The notes beneath the pieces are model-generated. The model was not told the origin of the DNA, searched no databases, and worked only from the letters and a program-made list of their open reading frames with translations. Source: CAYJBH01 sp964370825 (GTDB lineage: Bacteria > Bacillota > Clostridia > Oscillospirales > Ruminococcaceae). From it: DNA of 64,000 nt. Below are positions 35,451 through 45,148 of this stretch, in pieces. Where the stretch lies: the NCBI GenBank assembly GCA_964370825.1, contig CAYJKY010000016.1, forward strand, positions 1 to 64,000, in the 5' to 3' direction. Position 1 is the stretch's first letter; every line of letters starts with the position of its first letter. The position numbers and the translations under genes are program-made.

Positions 35451-37244
35451 ATGAAAAGATATAGCATATTAAGCTTTTTTCCTATGACAAAGGGCTACCG
35501 CCTTGGGTTGGTAGCCTCCTTTGTGTTCGTTATTTTGGCGGTAATTTTGAGCTACTTAACACCTCAGGTTGTGAGGATTACCGTCGATTCAATAATAGGT
35601 ACAGAACCATTTGCACTCCCCTCTTTTCTTGTAGAAATTATCGATAGTTTAGGAGGGAGAGAGTTCCTTGCAGATAATTTAATCTGGTGTGCTATCATTT
35701 CCTTTGTGTTATCCTTAGCCTCGGCTCTTTGCGACTTTGGGTCAAGACGATATCTTGCAACCTCCTCAGAGGGTATACTTGAGGTTGTTCGCAACCGTCT
35801 GTTCGAACACATTCAGTTGCTCCCCTACCGTTGGCATAACGATCATCAAACCGGAGATATCATACAACGTTGCACCTCTGATGTCGAAATGATAAAAAAC
35901 TTTATCAACGAACATTTGCAAGCTTTGGTTCGAACCGTATTTCTAATTGTTATCGCACTCGGACTTATGTTTTCAATGAACACACTTATGGCATTTATCG
36001 CCTTCATTTTCATTCCTATAACCTTACTGTATTCCCTGGTTTTTTATTATCTAATCGGTAACAAATTTAAGGAAGCGGACGAGACTGAAGGGGAGCTTAA
36101 TGCAGTTGCGCAGGAGAGTCTTACGGCTGTTTATGTTGTTCGCGCTTTCGGAAGAGAGCGTCACGAGCTTGCTAAATTTGAGGAAAAGAACGAAAAGTTT
36201 GCCGAGCACTGGGTGAGTCTTGGCTCGCTTATGGGTGCCAACTGGGGAGTTGGCGATCTAATTGGATTTGTTCAGATAATCACAATCATTGTTGTTGGAA
36301 CAGTTCTTGCTGTCGACGGACAGATAACGCTCGGTGACTTCATAACCTTTGTCTACTACAACGCCATGTTAGTGTGGCCCATCCGTCAGCTTGGACGTGT
36401 CCTTTCCGAGCTTAGCAAATCTTCTGTAAGTTCTAGACGAATATTTGAAATTCTTTCGGCCGAGCGTGAACCGGTGTGTGAAAACCCGAAAACTGCCGAC
36501 ATGACCGGAGACATTGAATTTAAAAATGTATCTTTTGGCTACAACGAACACACACCTGCCGTAAGTGATGTCAGCTTCAGGCTAAAGGGAGGACAGACTC
36601 TTGGAATACTCGGTTCTACCGGTAGCGGAAAATCCACCCTGATGTATTTACTTGACAGACTGTATGAAATCCCACCGAATAGCGGAAAAATAACCATAGG
36701 TGGTGTTGACATAGTCGAAATGGATATTCAATATCTACGCAAACATATCGGTATCGTGTTACAGGAACCTTTTTTATTTTCTAAAACATTTAAAGAAAAC
36801 ATTTCGGACGGTGCACACAGTGAGGATCTTGATTTAATTCGTCATTATTCCGAGATTGCGGTAATAGACAGCTCGATTATTGGTTTTGCGCATGGATACG
36901 ATACCATGATTGGTGAGCGAGGCGTTACAATTTCAGGTGGACAACGCCAGCGTGTCGCCATCGCCCGAATGTTAATGCAGGATACTCCTATCAAGGTGTT
37001 TGACGACTCACTTTCAGCTGTTGATATGGAGACGGATGCCAAGATACGCAGGGCGATTAATGAAAGGGTTAAGGGAACCACCATTATTATCACCCACCGA
37101 ATTGCAACGGTAATGAACGCCGACCTTATACTTGTCATGGATAAGGGACATATTGTACAGACCGGAAATCATAAAACCCTCACCGAAGCCGAAGGCATAT
37201 ACCGCCGCATATTTGAAAGCCAAAGTGTTAGAGAGGAGGATTAA
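35451..37244 (+). CDS. ABC exporter subunit 1 (fused permease-ATPase)
   Basis: 597 aa. Six-helix exporter membrane domain (~1-320) fused to an ATPase: Walker A GSTGSGKST, Q-loop GIVLQEPFLF, signature TISGGQRQR, Walker B IKVFDDSLSAVD and switch His in THRIA. Walker B ends D-D rather than the catalytic D-E, so this half has a degenerate ATP site, as in heterodimeric exporters (TM287/288, BmrCD types). The substrate is unknown. The ATG at 35451 lacks a close ribosome site and may depend on coupling with the regulator upstream. Confidence 0.88.
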   Translation: MKRYSILSFFPMTKGYRLGLVASFVFVILAVILSYLTPQVVRITVDSIIGTEPFALPSFLVEIIDSLGGREFLADNLIWCAIISFVLSLASALCDFGSRRYLATSSEGILEVVRNRLFEHIQLLPYRWHNDHQTGDIIQRCTSDVEMIKNFINEHLQALVRTVFLIVIALGLMFSMNTLMAFIAFIFIPITLLYSLVFYYLIGNKFKEADETEGELNAVAQESLTAVYVVRAFGRERHELAKFEEKNEKFAEHWVSLGSLMGANWGVGDLIGFVQIITIIVVGTVLAVDGQITLGDFITFVYYNAMLVWPIRQLGRVLSELSKSSVSSRRIFEILSAEREPVCENPKTADMTGDIEFKNVSFGYNEHTPAVSDVSFRLKGGQTLGILGSTGSGKSTLMYLLDRLYEIPPNSGKITIGGVDIVEMDIQYLRKHIGIVLQEPFLFSKTFKENISDGAHSEDLDLIRHYSEIAVIDSSIIGFAHGYDTMIGERGVTISGGQRQRVAIARMLMQDTPIKVFDDSLSAVDMETDAKIRRAINERVKGTTIIITHRIATVMNADLILVMDKGHIVQTGNHKTLTEAEGIYRRIFESQSVREED

Positions 37245-37306
37245 TTATCAAAGATAATGAAGAAAAGATAGATATAAGTCTATCCTCAATAAAAGTTTGG
37301 AACACG

Positions 37307-39088
37307 GTGCTTCCTTATGTAAAGCCCTACCACAAATATATCGCAGTTCTGGTGTTTTTAATGCTTATTGCAGCAGGGGTAGATATTGCCATGCCGCTTA
37401 TTAGTGGATTTGCTGTATCTCAGTTTATAGTCCCTGGCACTACTGAAGGGCTTGGGATGTTTATTTTGCTGTGTGTTATCCTAATTGTATGTCAAGCAAC
37501 CACCACATTTATGATGGCTAAAACCGCATTAAAGGTGGAAATGTATATCTCACGAGACATAAAATCGGCGCTTTACACCCACCTTCAAAAACTCGGTTTT
37601 GATTATTATAACACTACACCCGTAGGAACAATACTTGCGAGGGTCATGAGTGACACCATGAGAATAGGCACCATATTTGCATGGAGCCTTGTTGATGTTG
37701 CCTGGGGTATAACCTGTATTATTGGCTATGTTGTAATGATGTTCAATATCGACTCGGGATTAGCATTGCTTGTCGTTTCGGTGGTGCCGCCCATAGCAAT
37801 TTTCACCTACATTTTTCAACACAAAATCCTTTTGGCAAACCGCCGTGTAAGAAACGTTAATGCAGAAATAACAAGGGAGTACAACGAAGGAATAACCGGT
37901 GCAAAGACTTCTAAATCACTCGTTATAGAACATAAGAATTTAAACAAGTTTATGAAAACCACCGCCGAGATGCGAGACAGCTCGGTACATGCCGTTATGC
38001 TTACCGCAACATACATACCGGTAGTTGCCGCATTAACCTCGATTGCTGTAGCTTTTGTTATAACACATGGTGGTGAACTTGTCATACTTGGAGATCTCGG
38101 TGTAGATGGACTTGCGGTATTCATTAATTATGCACTGGTAATAGCAAGTCCGGTGCAACAGCTTGCCCGCACACTTTCAAATTTTATAGCGGCACAGGTA
38201 AATGTTGAGCGTTGTGAACAGCTTCTTTCAAAGAAACCTATGATAACCGACAGGGATGACGTAATCGAGCGATACGGCGATTCATTTAATCCAAAAATGG
38301 AAAACTGGGAACCCCTCAAAGGTGAGATAAAATATAAAGATGTCACCTTCATGTATCATGACGGCATAGAAAATGTTCTGGAGGATTTCAATCTTGATGT
38401 ACCGGCGGGAACAACCGTTGCGATTGTAGGAGAAACCGGTGCGGGAAAATCCACACTTGTCAATCTAACCTGTCGATTTTATGAACCCACATCCGGCCAG
38501 ATATTAATCGATGGCGTCGACTATCGCGAGCGCAGTCAGCTATGGTTACATAGTAACATAGGTTATGTATTGCAAAGCCCTCACCTATTTTCCGGCTCGA
38601 TTAAAGAAAACATAAGGTATGGTCGACTAGATGCCACCGACGAAGATGTCATTGCGGCTGCAAAAATTGTTAAAATCCATGATACCATTGTTGCGATGGA
38701 GAAAGGATACGACAGCGAGGTCGGCGAAGGAGGTGGCTACCTTTCCACCGGACAAAAGCAGTTAATATCATTTGCAAGGGCAATCATCGCAAACCCTGCA
38801 ATTTTTGTACTTGACGAGGCTACTTCTTCTATAGACACTCACACCGAGGAACTTATTCAGGAGGCAATTGCAACGCTAATAGGTTCCAGGACTTCATTTC
38901 TTATTGCGCACCGCCTTTCCACAATCCGTAAGGCAGACATCATACTGGTTGTCAAAAACGGAAAAATAATTGAAAAGGGAAGCAACAAGGAGCTACTAAA
39001 AAAAGGTGGTTACTATGCCGACCTTTATAACAAGCAGTTTGCCGAAGAGGCCACAGATAAAATATTTTCAGAGAAGGATCTTCCCTGA
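37307..39088 (+). CDS. ABC exporter subunit 2 (fused permease-ATPase)
   Basis: 593 aa from the first usual start codon. Six-helix exporter domain plus ATPase with Walker A GETGAGKST, Q-loop YVLQSPHLF, Walker B IFVLDEATSSID (catalytic Glu present) and AHRLS. The signature loop reads YLSTGQKQL instead of LSGGQ, a change from G to T. It pairs with subunit 1 to give one consensus and one degenerate site. The GTG at 37307 has no clear ribosome site, while the frame is open back to 37232 and reads protein-like from an ATT at 37244 behind GAGGAGG; the true start may be there. Confidence 0.87.
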   Translation: MLPYVKPYHKYIAVLVFLMLIAAGVDIAMPLISGFAVSQFIVPGTTEGLGMFILLCVILIVCQATTTFMMAKTALKVEMYISRDIKSALYTHLQKLGFDYYNTTPVGTILARVMSDTMRIGTIFAWSLVDVAWGITCIIGYVVMMFNIDSGLALLVVSVVPPIAIFTYIFQHKILLANRRVRNVNAEITREYNEGITGAKTSKSLVIEHKNLNKFMKTTAEMRDSSVHAVMLTATYIPVVAALTSIAVAFVITHGGELVILGDLGVDGLAVFINYALVIASPVQQLARTLSNFIAAQVNVERCEQLLSKKPMITDRDDVIERYGDSFNPKMENWEPLKGEIKYKDVTFMYHDGIENVLEDFNLDVPAGTTVAIVGETGAGKSTLVNLTCRFYEPTSGQILIDGVDYRERSQLWLHSNIGYVLQSPHLFSGSIKENIRYGRLDATDEDVIAAAKIVKIHDTIVAMEKGYDSEVGEGGGYLSTGQKQLISFARAIIANPAIFVLDEATSSIDTHTEELIQEAIATLIGSRTSFLIAHRLSTIRKADIILVVKNGKIIEKGSNKELLKKGGYYADLYNKQFAEEATDKIFSEKDLP

Positions 39089-39239
39089 TGATTCTATTTT
39101 TCCTACACCATGAGGGAAGGTTGCGAGAAGCAAAGGACTTAGTGTTCACACTATCCGGAAGCACATGGTTATAGGATGTAACGTCGATAAGCTAAAAGAA
39201 ACAAGCAAAAAATGTTACAGCTAAATAGCATATTACCAA

Positions 39240-39268
39240 AATCCTCAAGCTTTTTTTGGGGATTTTGC
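39240..39268 (+). terminator. Probable terminator of the ABC exporter operon
   Basis: AAAATCCTC (39240-39248) pairs with GGGGATTTT (39260-39268) around an 11-nt T-rich loop; one G-T wobble, weak tail. Confidence 0.5.
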
Positions 39269-39299
39269 TGTTATATATGTAAAATATGGCTGTGTAGTA

Positions 39300-39328
39300 T
39301 TGTCATTTTATGATAAATATGGTATAAT
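39300..39328 (+). promoter_or_regulatory. Promoter of the arginine operon
   Basis: TTGTCA (39300-39305), 17-nt spacer, TATAAT (39323-39328), 29 nt before the argG ATG. No convincing ArgR box could be made out around it. Confidence 0.75.
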
Positions 39329-39357
39329 AATCGCTAAGGCATTATAAAGAGGTAGCT

Positions 39358-40581
39358 ATGAAGAAGTATAAAAAGGTTGTTCTTGCGTATTCCGGTGGTC
39401 TTGATACATCGGTTATTATTCCTTGGCTTAAAGAAAATTATGATAACTGTGAGGTTATCGCTGTTTCCGGTGATGTCGGTCAGGGAACCGAACTTGACGG
39501 TTTAGAGGAAAAAGCAATCCAAACCGGTGCCTCAAAATTATACATAGAGGATCTTAAAAAGGAGTTTGTGGAAGATTTTATCTACCCGACTCTTAAAGCA
39601 GGCGCTGTATATGAGGGACGTTACCTGCTCGGAACTTCCTTTGCACGCCCCATAATCGCAAAACGTATAGTCGAGATTGCACTAAAAGAAGGTGCCGATG
39701 CCATTGCACACGGTTGTACCGGTAAGGGTAACGACCAGGTGCGTTTTGAACTTACAATAAAAGCATTTGCTCCCGAAATGGGAATTATTGCCCCATGGAG
39801 AACATGGGAGTTTAAAAGTCGCGACGATGAGATAGATTATGCAGAAAAGCATAATATTCCGCTAAAAATCAACCGTGAAACCAACTATTCAAAAGACAAA
39901 AACCTTTGGCATCTCTCCCATGAGGGAATGGATCTTGAGGATCCGGCAAATGAACCAATGTTTGATAAAATTCTTGAGATGGGCGTATCGCCGGAAAAAG
40001 CACCCGATAAACCTACATATGTGACGGTAGGGTTTGAGCAGGGTATACCGGTGTCGATAGACGGCATTGAATATGACTCGGTAACACTCGTCGAAAAGCT
40101 AAACGAGCTTGGCGGTGCTAACGGTATAGGTATCGAAGATATTGTCGAAAACCGCCTTGTTGGAATGAAATCCCGTGGCGTGTATGAAACTCCGGGCGGA
40201 ACGATTTTATACCGTGCTCATGAGGCGCTTGAGACCCTCTGTCTCGACAAAGCTACACAGCACTATAAAATGTTACTTTCCCATAAGTTTGCCGAAATTG
40301 TTTATGATGGTCAGTGGTTTACACCTCTGCGTGAAGCTTTGAGTGCATTTGTTGACAAGACGCAGGAGACGGTAACAGGTGAGGTTAAGATAAAGCTTTA
40401 CAAGGGCAACATGATTTTATCCTCAGTAACCAGCCCCTACACCCTCTACGATGAGGAGGTTGCAACCTTCGGAGAAGAGGAGGTTTACAACCAGCAGGAC
40501 AGCGAAGGATTTATTAATCTTTTCGGACTTCCGCTACAGGTTAAAGCAAGACTGGACGCAAAACGCAATTTAAAGAAATAG
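39358..40581 (+). CDS. argG: Argininosuccinate synthase
   Basis: 407 aa. It joins citrulline and aspartate with ATP cleavage to AMP. The N-type PP-loop AYSGGLDTS, the GCTGKGNDQVRFE citrulline/Asp motif and the ATPWR-like region (APWRTWEF) are intact. First gene of argGHCJBDF; GAGGTAGCT precedes the ATG. Confidence 0.97.
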   Translation: MKKYKKVVLAYSGGLDTSVIIPWLKENYDNCEVIAVSGDVGQGTELDGLEEKAIQTGASKLYIEDLKKEFVEDFIYPTLKAGAVYEGRYLLGTSFARPIIAKRIVEIALKEGADAIAHGCTGKGNDQVRFELTIKAFAPEMGIIAPWRTWEFKSRDDEIDYAEKHNIPLKINRETNYSKDKNLWHLSHEGMDLEDPANEPMFDKILEMGVSPEKAPDKPTYVTVGFEQGIPVSIDGIEYDSVTLVEKLNELGGANGIGIEDIVENRLVGMKSRGVYETPGGTILYRAHEALETLCLDKATQHYKMLLSHKFAEIVYDGQWFTPLREALSAFVDKTQETVTGEVKIKLYKGNMILSSVTSPYTLYDEEVATFGEEEVYNQQDSEGFINLFGLPLQVKARLDAKRNLKK

Positions 40582-40595
40582 ATAGGGAAATTTAT

Positions 40596-41990
40596 ATGAA
40601 ATTATGGGCAGGTCGTACCGATGGCGATGTAGACAAAAGACTTAATGACTTTAACTCCTCACTACCCTTTGATTGCCGGCTTTATAAGCAGGACATTGAA
40701 GGTTCGCTTGCCCATGCGAAAATGCTTTGTGACTGCGGTATAATCAGCTCGGATGATTATACCGCAATCTTTAAAGGTTTAAATGATATTCTCTGCGATA
40801 TTAATAACGACGTTCTCAGATTTGGTGACGACGTTACCGTTGCCGAAGATATTCATATGTTTATCGAGGCAGAGCTAACCGAGCGTATCGGTGATGCCGG
40901 AAAGCGACTACACACTGCGAGAAGTCGAAATGACCAGGTTGCAGTCGATTTAAGATTGTATCTGAGAGACAGGATTTCTGTCACCAACAATATGTTGATC
41001 GAGCTGGTTGAGGTTCTTGTAGCAGTTGCTAATAACCACACCGAAACGGTTATGTCCGGCTATACACATCTACAACGAGCACAGCCGATAACATTTGCAC
41101 ATCACCTATCTGCATACTGCTATATGTTTTTACGTGATTTGTCACGACTGAGGGACTGTAGCACAAGAATGAATGAATGTCCGCTTGGAAGCGGTGCACT
41201 TGCCTCGACAGGTTATGACATAGACCGTTTTAAAACAGCTAAAATGCTCGGATTTGACCGTCCTTGCGGCAACAGCCTTGACGGTGTTTCCGACCGTGAC
41301 TACTGCATTGAGCTATGCTCTACACTCTCGACGGTTATGATTCATCTTTCCAGATTTTGTGAAGAAATTATTCTTTGGTGTTCACACGAGTTTAAATATA
41401 TCGAACTGGACGACAGATTTTCTACCGGCTCCTCAATTATGCCACAAAAGAAAAACCCCGATATTGCCGAGCTGGTTCGTGGCAAAAGTGGACGTGTGGT
41501 AGGAGATTTGGTATCGATACTTACCATGCTAAAGGGTACACCACTTGCATACAATAAGGACATGCAGGAGGATAAGGAGGCTGTTTTCGATGCTGTTGAT
41601 ACGGTAACCTCCTGCCTTGAGGCTTTTACTCCTATGGTGGAGACCATGCGAATTTTACCGAATAATATGCGTGCGGCAGCGGCGAAGGGTTTTATTAACG
41701 CTACCGATTGTGCCGACTACCTTGTCGGTAAGGGTATGCCGTTTCGTGATGCATATAAGGTGGTTGGCTCCCTTGTTGCACGATGTATTAGTGATGATAA
41801 AACCTTGGAAACCCTCACGCTTGATGAGTATTCCGAGGCAAGCACATTATTTGACAATGATATTTATGATGCTATTAACTTAGAACGATGCGTGATGGTG
41901 AGAAATGTTCTCGGCGGACCGGCACCGGAGGCGGTTAAGGTCTCTTTGAATGATATTTATGATAGATTATCGGAGTATAAAAATGGTTAA
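40596..41990 (+). CDS. argH: Argininosuccinate lyase
   Basis: 464 aa. It splits argininosuccinate into arginine and fumarate, the last step of the pathway. The fumarase/aspartase-family signature GSSIMPQKKNPD with the flexible catalytic Ser loop, and TARSRNDQVAVD and YTHLQRAQP, are clear. It follows argG by 14 nt and overlaps argC by 8 nt. Confidence 0.97.
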   Translation: MKLWAGRTDGDVDKRLNDFNSSLPFDCRLYKQDIEGSLAHAKMLCDCGIISSDDYTAIFKGLNDILCDINNDVLRFGDDVTVAEDIHMFIEAELTERIGDAGKRLHTARSRNDQVAVDLRLYLRDRISVTNNMLIELVEVLVAVANNHTETVMSGYTHLQRAQPITFAHHLSAYCYMFLRDLSRLRDCSTRMNECPLGSGALASTGYDIDRFKTAKMLGFDRPCGNSLDGVSDRDYCIELCSTLSTVMIHLSRFCEEIILWCSHEFKYIELDDRFSTGSSIMPQKKNPDIAELVRGKSGRVVGDLVSILTMLKGTPLAYNKDMQEDKEAVFDAVDTVTSCLEAFTPMVETMRILPNNMRAAAAKGFINATDCADYLVGKGMPFRDAYKVVGSLVARCISDDKTLETLTLDEYSEASTLFDNDIYDAINLERCVMVRNVLGGPAPEAVKVSLNDIYDRLSEYKNG

Positions 41991-43014
41991 GGTAGGAATT
42001 ATTGGTGCTTCCGGCTATGCAGGTGCAGAGCTTGTCAGGCTATTACTATGTCATAAAAAAACAAAAATTGTAGCGATGTCGTCGGTAAGCTTTGAAGGCA
42101 AACCTCTGTCATCGATTTACCCATCCTACCTCGGTCATGCTGATGAACTGCTCTGTGATGAGGATACGGTTATCGAAAAAAGCGATGTTGTTTTCGCCTC
42201 ACTTCCGCACGGACTGTGTGAAGAAATAGCAAAAAAATGTGTCGACAAGGGTTGCAGATTTATCGATCTCGGAGCCGACTTCCGCCTAAAAAACGAAGAG
42301 AATTTTAAAGAGTGGTACAACCTGCCTTTTAAATATTCTGACCTTCACAGCGAGGCTGTATATGGACTTTCCGAGCTTTATTCATCGGATATTGCGTCGG
42401 CAAGGATAATCGCCAACCCGGGATGTTATCCCACAAGTGTTGCACTCGGTTTAGCTCCTCTTTTAAAAAACAAGCTGATAAGAAATGACATAATTATTGA
42501 TTCTAAAAGCGGAACCACCGGTGCAGGACGTGGGCTGAGTGAGACGACTCATTTTCCGGAGTGCAACGAAAATTTTGCACCCTACAAGGTGGCACAGCAT
42601 CGCCACACACCTGAAATTGAGCAGACACTTTCTGAACTCGGTGGTGAGGAAATTAAGGTCACCTTTGTTCCTCATCTTCTTCCGGTTAATCGTGGTATCT
42701 TGTCTACAATATATGCAAACCTTCTCACCGATATGAACGAGGAAAAGGTTTATGAACTGTACCGTGATTTTTATAAAAACGCACCATTTGTCAGGGTGCT
42801 TGAAAAGGGTAATACCGCCTGCATAAAGGCTGTTAAATACTCTAACTATTGTGATATTTCAATCCATTACGACCGACGATGCGGCCGGGTTATTATAGCC
42901 TCGGCCATTGATAATATGGTCAAGGGTGCCGCCGGCCAGGCAATTCAAAACATGAATCTAATGCTTAATATGGACGAAACGGAAGGCCTTTGCATTGTAC
43001 CGCCGGCCTTCTAA
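41983..43014 (+). CDS. argC: N-acetyl-gamma-glutamyl-phosphate reductase
   Basis: 343 aa. It reduces N-acetylglutamyl phosphate with NADPH to the semialdehyde. GIIGASGYAGAELVRLL binds NADP, and NPGCYPTSVALGLAPL holds the catalytic Cys; the HRHTPEIEQ segment is typical. I use ATG 41983, inside the argH stop region, with GGAG 8 nt upstream, not the longer frame from 41950. Confidence 0.96.
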   Translation: MVKVGIIGASGYAGAELVRLLLCHKKTKIVAMSSVSFEGKPLSSIYPSYLGHADELLCDEDTVIEKSDVVFASLPHGLCEEIAKKCVDKGCRFIDLGADFRLKNEENFKEWYNLPFKYSDLHSEAVYGLSELYSSDIASARIIANPGCYPTSVALGLAPLLKNKLIRNDIIIDSKSGTTGAGRGLSETTHFPECNENFAPYKVAQHRHTPEIEQTLSELGGEEIKVTFVPHLLPVNRGILSTIYANLLTDMNEEKVYELYRDFYKNAPFVRVLEKGNTACIKAVKYSNYCDISIHYDRRCGRVIIASAIDNMVKGAAGQAIQNMNLMLNMDETEGLCIVPPAF

Positions 43015-43035
43015 AAGGAAAGGAATGGATTATAA

Positions 43036-44253
43036 ATGGATATTAAAAAGATAGCAGGGGGAGTTTGTGCAGCTTCCGGGTTTGCCGCCTCCGGCATTCA
43101 TTGTGGTATAAGAAAAAACAAGAGTAAGCTTGATTTGGCACTGATTTACAGTAAAACACGCTGTAGTGCTGCCTCGGTGTACACCCAAAATAAGGTTGTA
43201 GGTGCACCAATAACCGTAACAAAGAATAATATTGCAGACGGGTATGCCCATGCAATCATCTGTAACAGTGGCAATGCAAACACCTGCAACTCCGACGGAA
43301 TTGAAAAAGCAGAGCTAACCTGTGACAAGCTAGCGAAGGAGCTCAAGGTTGACAGCACCGACATAATTGTCGCCTCTACCGGGGTGATAGGTCAACCACT
43401 TGATGTGGATGCCATTATCAACACTCTTCCAAATCTTGTTAACGAGCTAAGTGAAACAGACGAAAAGGCCGCCGAGGCAATATTGACCACCGACCTTGTA
43501 AAAAAGGAGATTGCGGTGGAGTTTTCCATATCCGGTAAACGTTGCAGAATAGGTGGAATTGCGAAGGGTAGTGGTATGATTCACCCAAATATGGCGACCA
43601 TGCTGTGCTTTGTCACAACCGACGTTTCTATATCCCCCACCCTACTACAAAAAGCGCTTACTGCGAGTGTTAATGACAGCTTTAACATGGTAAGTGTAGA
43701 TGGCGACACCTCAACAAACGACATGGTATCGGTGCTTGCAAACGGTGCCTCCGGTATCACGACAATAGAGATTGAAGACGATAATTACAGTGTTTTTTAT
43801 CGTGCACTGCTAATGGTTTGTACGCATCTATGCCGTATGGTAGCCGGTGACGGTGAGGGAGCAACCAAGCTACTTGAGTGCAGTGTAACAGGTGCACCAA
43901 CGAAACAGGTTGCACGACTCGTTTCAAAATCGGTAATAACCTCCAGCCTTTTTAAGGCGGCTATGTTTGGCGAAGATGCAAACTGGGGACGTATTCTTTG
44001 TGCTATTGGCTACGCCGAAGCAGAGTTTGATATAAGCCATGTCGCAGTAGAGTTAAAGAGTGAGCGTGGCTCAATAAAGGTTTGTGAAAACGGTTCCGGT
44101 ATTGATTTTTCAGAGGAAAAGGCCTCGGAAGTTCTATCAAGTGACGAAATACGAATTGAGATTTCTCTTGGAGACGGCGATGGCTTTGCGACAGCATGGG
44201 GATGTGACCTTAGCTACGACTATGTAAAAATCAACGGCGATTATCGCTCATAA
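43036..44253 (+). CDS. argJ: Bifunctional glutamate N-acetyltransferase / ornithine acetyltransferase
   Basis: 405 aa. ArgJ recycles the acetyl group from N-acetylornithine to glutamate and can also use acetyl-CoA. The self-cleavage site is KGSGMIHPNMAT188-ML; T188 becomes the nucleophile of the beta subunit. With ArgJ and no argA or argE in this operon, the cyclic acetyl pathway is used. Whether it is mono- or bifunctional cannot be told from sequence. Confidence 0.95.
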   Translation: MDIKKIAGGVCAASGFAASGIHCGIRKNKSKLDLALIYSKTRCSAASVYTQNKVVGAPITVTKNNIADGYAHAIICNSGNANTCNSDGIEKAELTCDKLAKELKVDSTDIIVASTGVIGQPLDVDAIINTLPNLVNELSETDEKAAEAILTTDLVKKEIAVEFSISGKRCRIGGIAKGSGMIHPNMATMLCFVTTDVSISPTLLQKALTASVNDSFNMVSVDGDTSTNDMVSVLANGASGITTIEIEDDNYSVFYRALLMVCTHLCRMVAGDGEGATKLLECSVTGAPTKQVARLVSKSVITSSLFKAAMFGEDANWGRILCAIGYAEAEFDISHVAVELKSERGSIKVCENGSGIDFSEEKASEVLSSDEIRIEISLGDGDGFATAWGCDLSYDYVKINGDYRS

Positions 44254-44267
44254 TGGGGGACATAAAT

Positions 44268-45125
44268 ATGATAATAAGTGATAAGGACAGGGCTCAGATA
44301 CTTATAGAGGCACTGCCCTATATACAACGTTACAGAGGAAAAACCGTTGTAATAAAATATGGTGGCAACGCAATGACCTCCCCCGAACTTAAGGCAGCAG
44401 TTATGGACGATATTATCCTTCTGTCACTAATGGGTATAAGGATTGTACTTGTTCACGGTGGTGGTCCGGAAATTACCGAAACTTTAAAACGAATGCAGAT
44501 AGAAAGTCGATTTGTCGACGGGTTGCGATATACCGATAAGGAAACTGCCGAGGTTGTTCAGATGGTTCTCGCCGGTAAACTCAGCAAGGAGTTAGTTTTT
44601 TTACTCGGTCGTAGCGGTGGAAAGGCTCTTGGTATATGCGGTCTTGATGGCGGAATGCTGACTGCAAAAAAACTTAAAGGGCAATCCGATCTTGGATTTG
44701 TAGGCGAGATAACCGACGTCAACGTTGAATCGATTACCGATGCGCTTGACTGTGGATATATACCGGTAGTTGCAACGGTAGCAGGCGATGCCGATGGTAA
44801 TGTATATAACATCAATGCCGATACGGCTGCATCACGTATTGCATCGGCATTAAAGGCGGAAAGTCTAATACTTATGACGGATATTAAAGGACTCTTAAAG
44901 GATAGGAACGACGAGGGAACACTTATTCCCGAGGTAAGCGTAAGCGAGGTTCCGCATCTTGTGAAAAAGGGCATAATATCCGGTGGTATGATACCGAAGG
45001 TCGACTGCTGTGTCGAGGCTGTTCGACGAGGAGTGAATAGAACCTTTATACTGGATGGACGAGAGAAGCACGCAATACTTATCGAAATTTTGTCCGATAA
45101 GGGAAGCGGAACCATGTTTTATTAA
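44268..45125 (+). CDS. argB: Acetylglutamate kinase
   Basis: 285 aa. It phosphorylates N-acetylglutamate. VIKYGGNAM (catalytic Lys), LVHGGGPEI, and the C-terminal GGMIPKVD with the ATP-site Lys are present. The N-terminal extension DRAQILIEALPYIQRYRGK is the helix found in arginine-inhibited hexameric NAGK, so feedback inhibition by arginine is likely. Start ATG 44268 has GGGGGA upstream. Confidence 0.96.
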   Translation: MIISDKDRAQILIEALPYIQRYRGKTVVIKYGGNAMTSPELKAAVMDDIILLSLMGIRIVLVHGGGPEITETLKRMQIESRFVDGLRYTDKETAEVVQMVLAGKLSKELVFLLGRSGGKALGICGLDGGMLTAKKLKGQSDLGFVGEITDVNVESITDALDCGYIPVVATVAGDADGNVYNINADTAASRIASALKAESLILMTDIKGLLKDRNDEGTLIPEVSVSEVPHLVKKGIISGGMIPKVDCCVEAVRRGVNRTFILDGREKHAILIEILSDKGSGTMFY

Positions 45126-45148
45126 CATAATGAATGTAGGGAGTAATT

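Larger units (their letters stand above)
39089..39357 (+). other. Intergenic gap with a possible HTH remnant, terminator and promoter
   Basis: No intact gene is seen. A 36-codon open run (39116-39223) reads like a helix-turn-helix core (ARSKGLSVHTIRKHMV) but has no start codon and is preceded by a stop; it may be a decayed regulator. A stem at 39240-39268 and the arginine promoter at 39300-39328 fill the rest. Confidence 0.4.

Noticed and set aside
36845..37138. 97-aa minus-strand frame within the first exporter ATPase
   Set aside because: Antisense shadow of the signature/Walker B region.
39089..39230. Riboswitch or T-box leader before argG
   Set aside because: No T-box AGGGTGG-type sequence, no known aptamer core; the arginine promoter lies downstream of this stretch.
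39290..39358. ArgR operator at the arginine promoter
   Set aside because: AT-rich half-sites can be imagined, but no paired ARG box of good match was found.
44558..45115. 185-aa minus-strand frame inside argB
   Set aside because: Mirror of argB codon bias; the argB frame has all kinase motifs.
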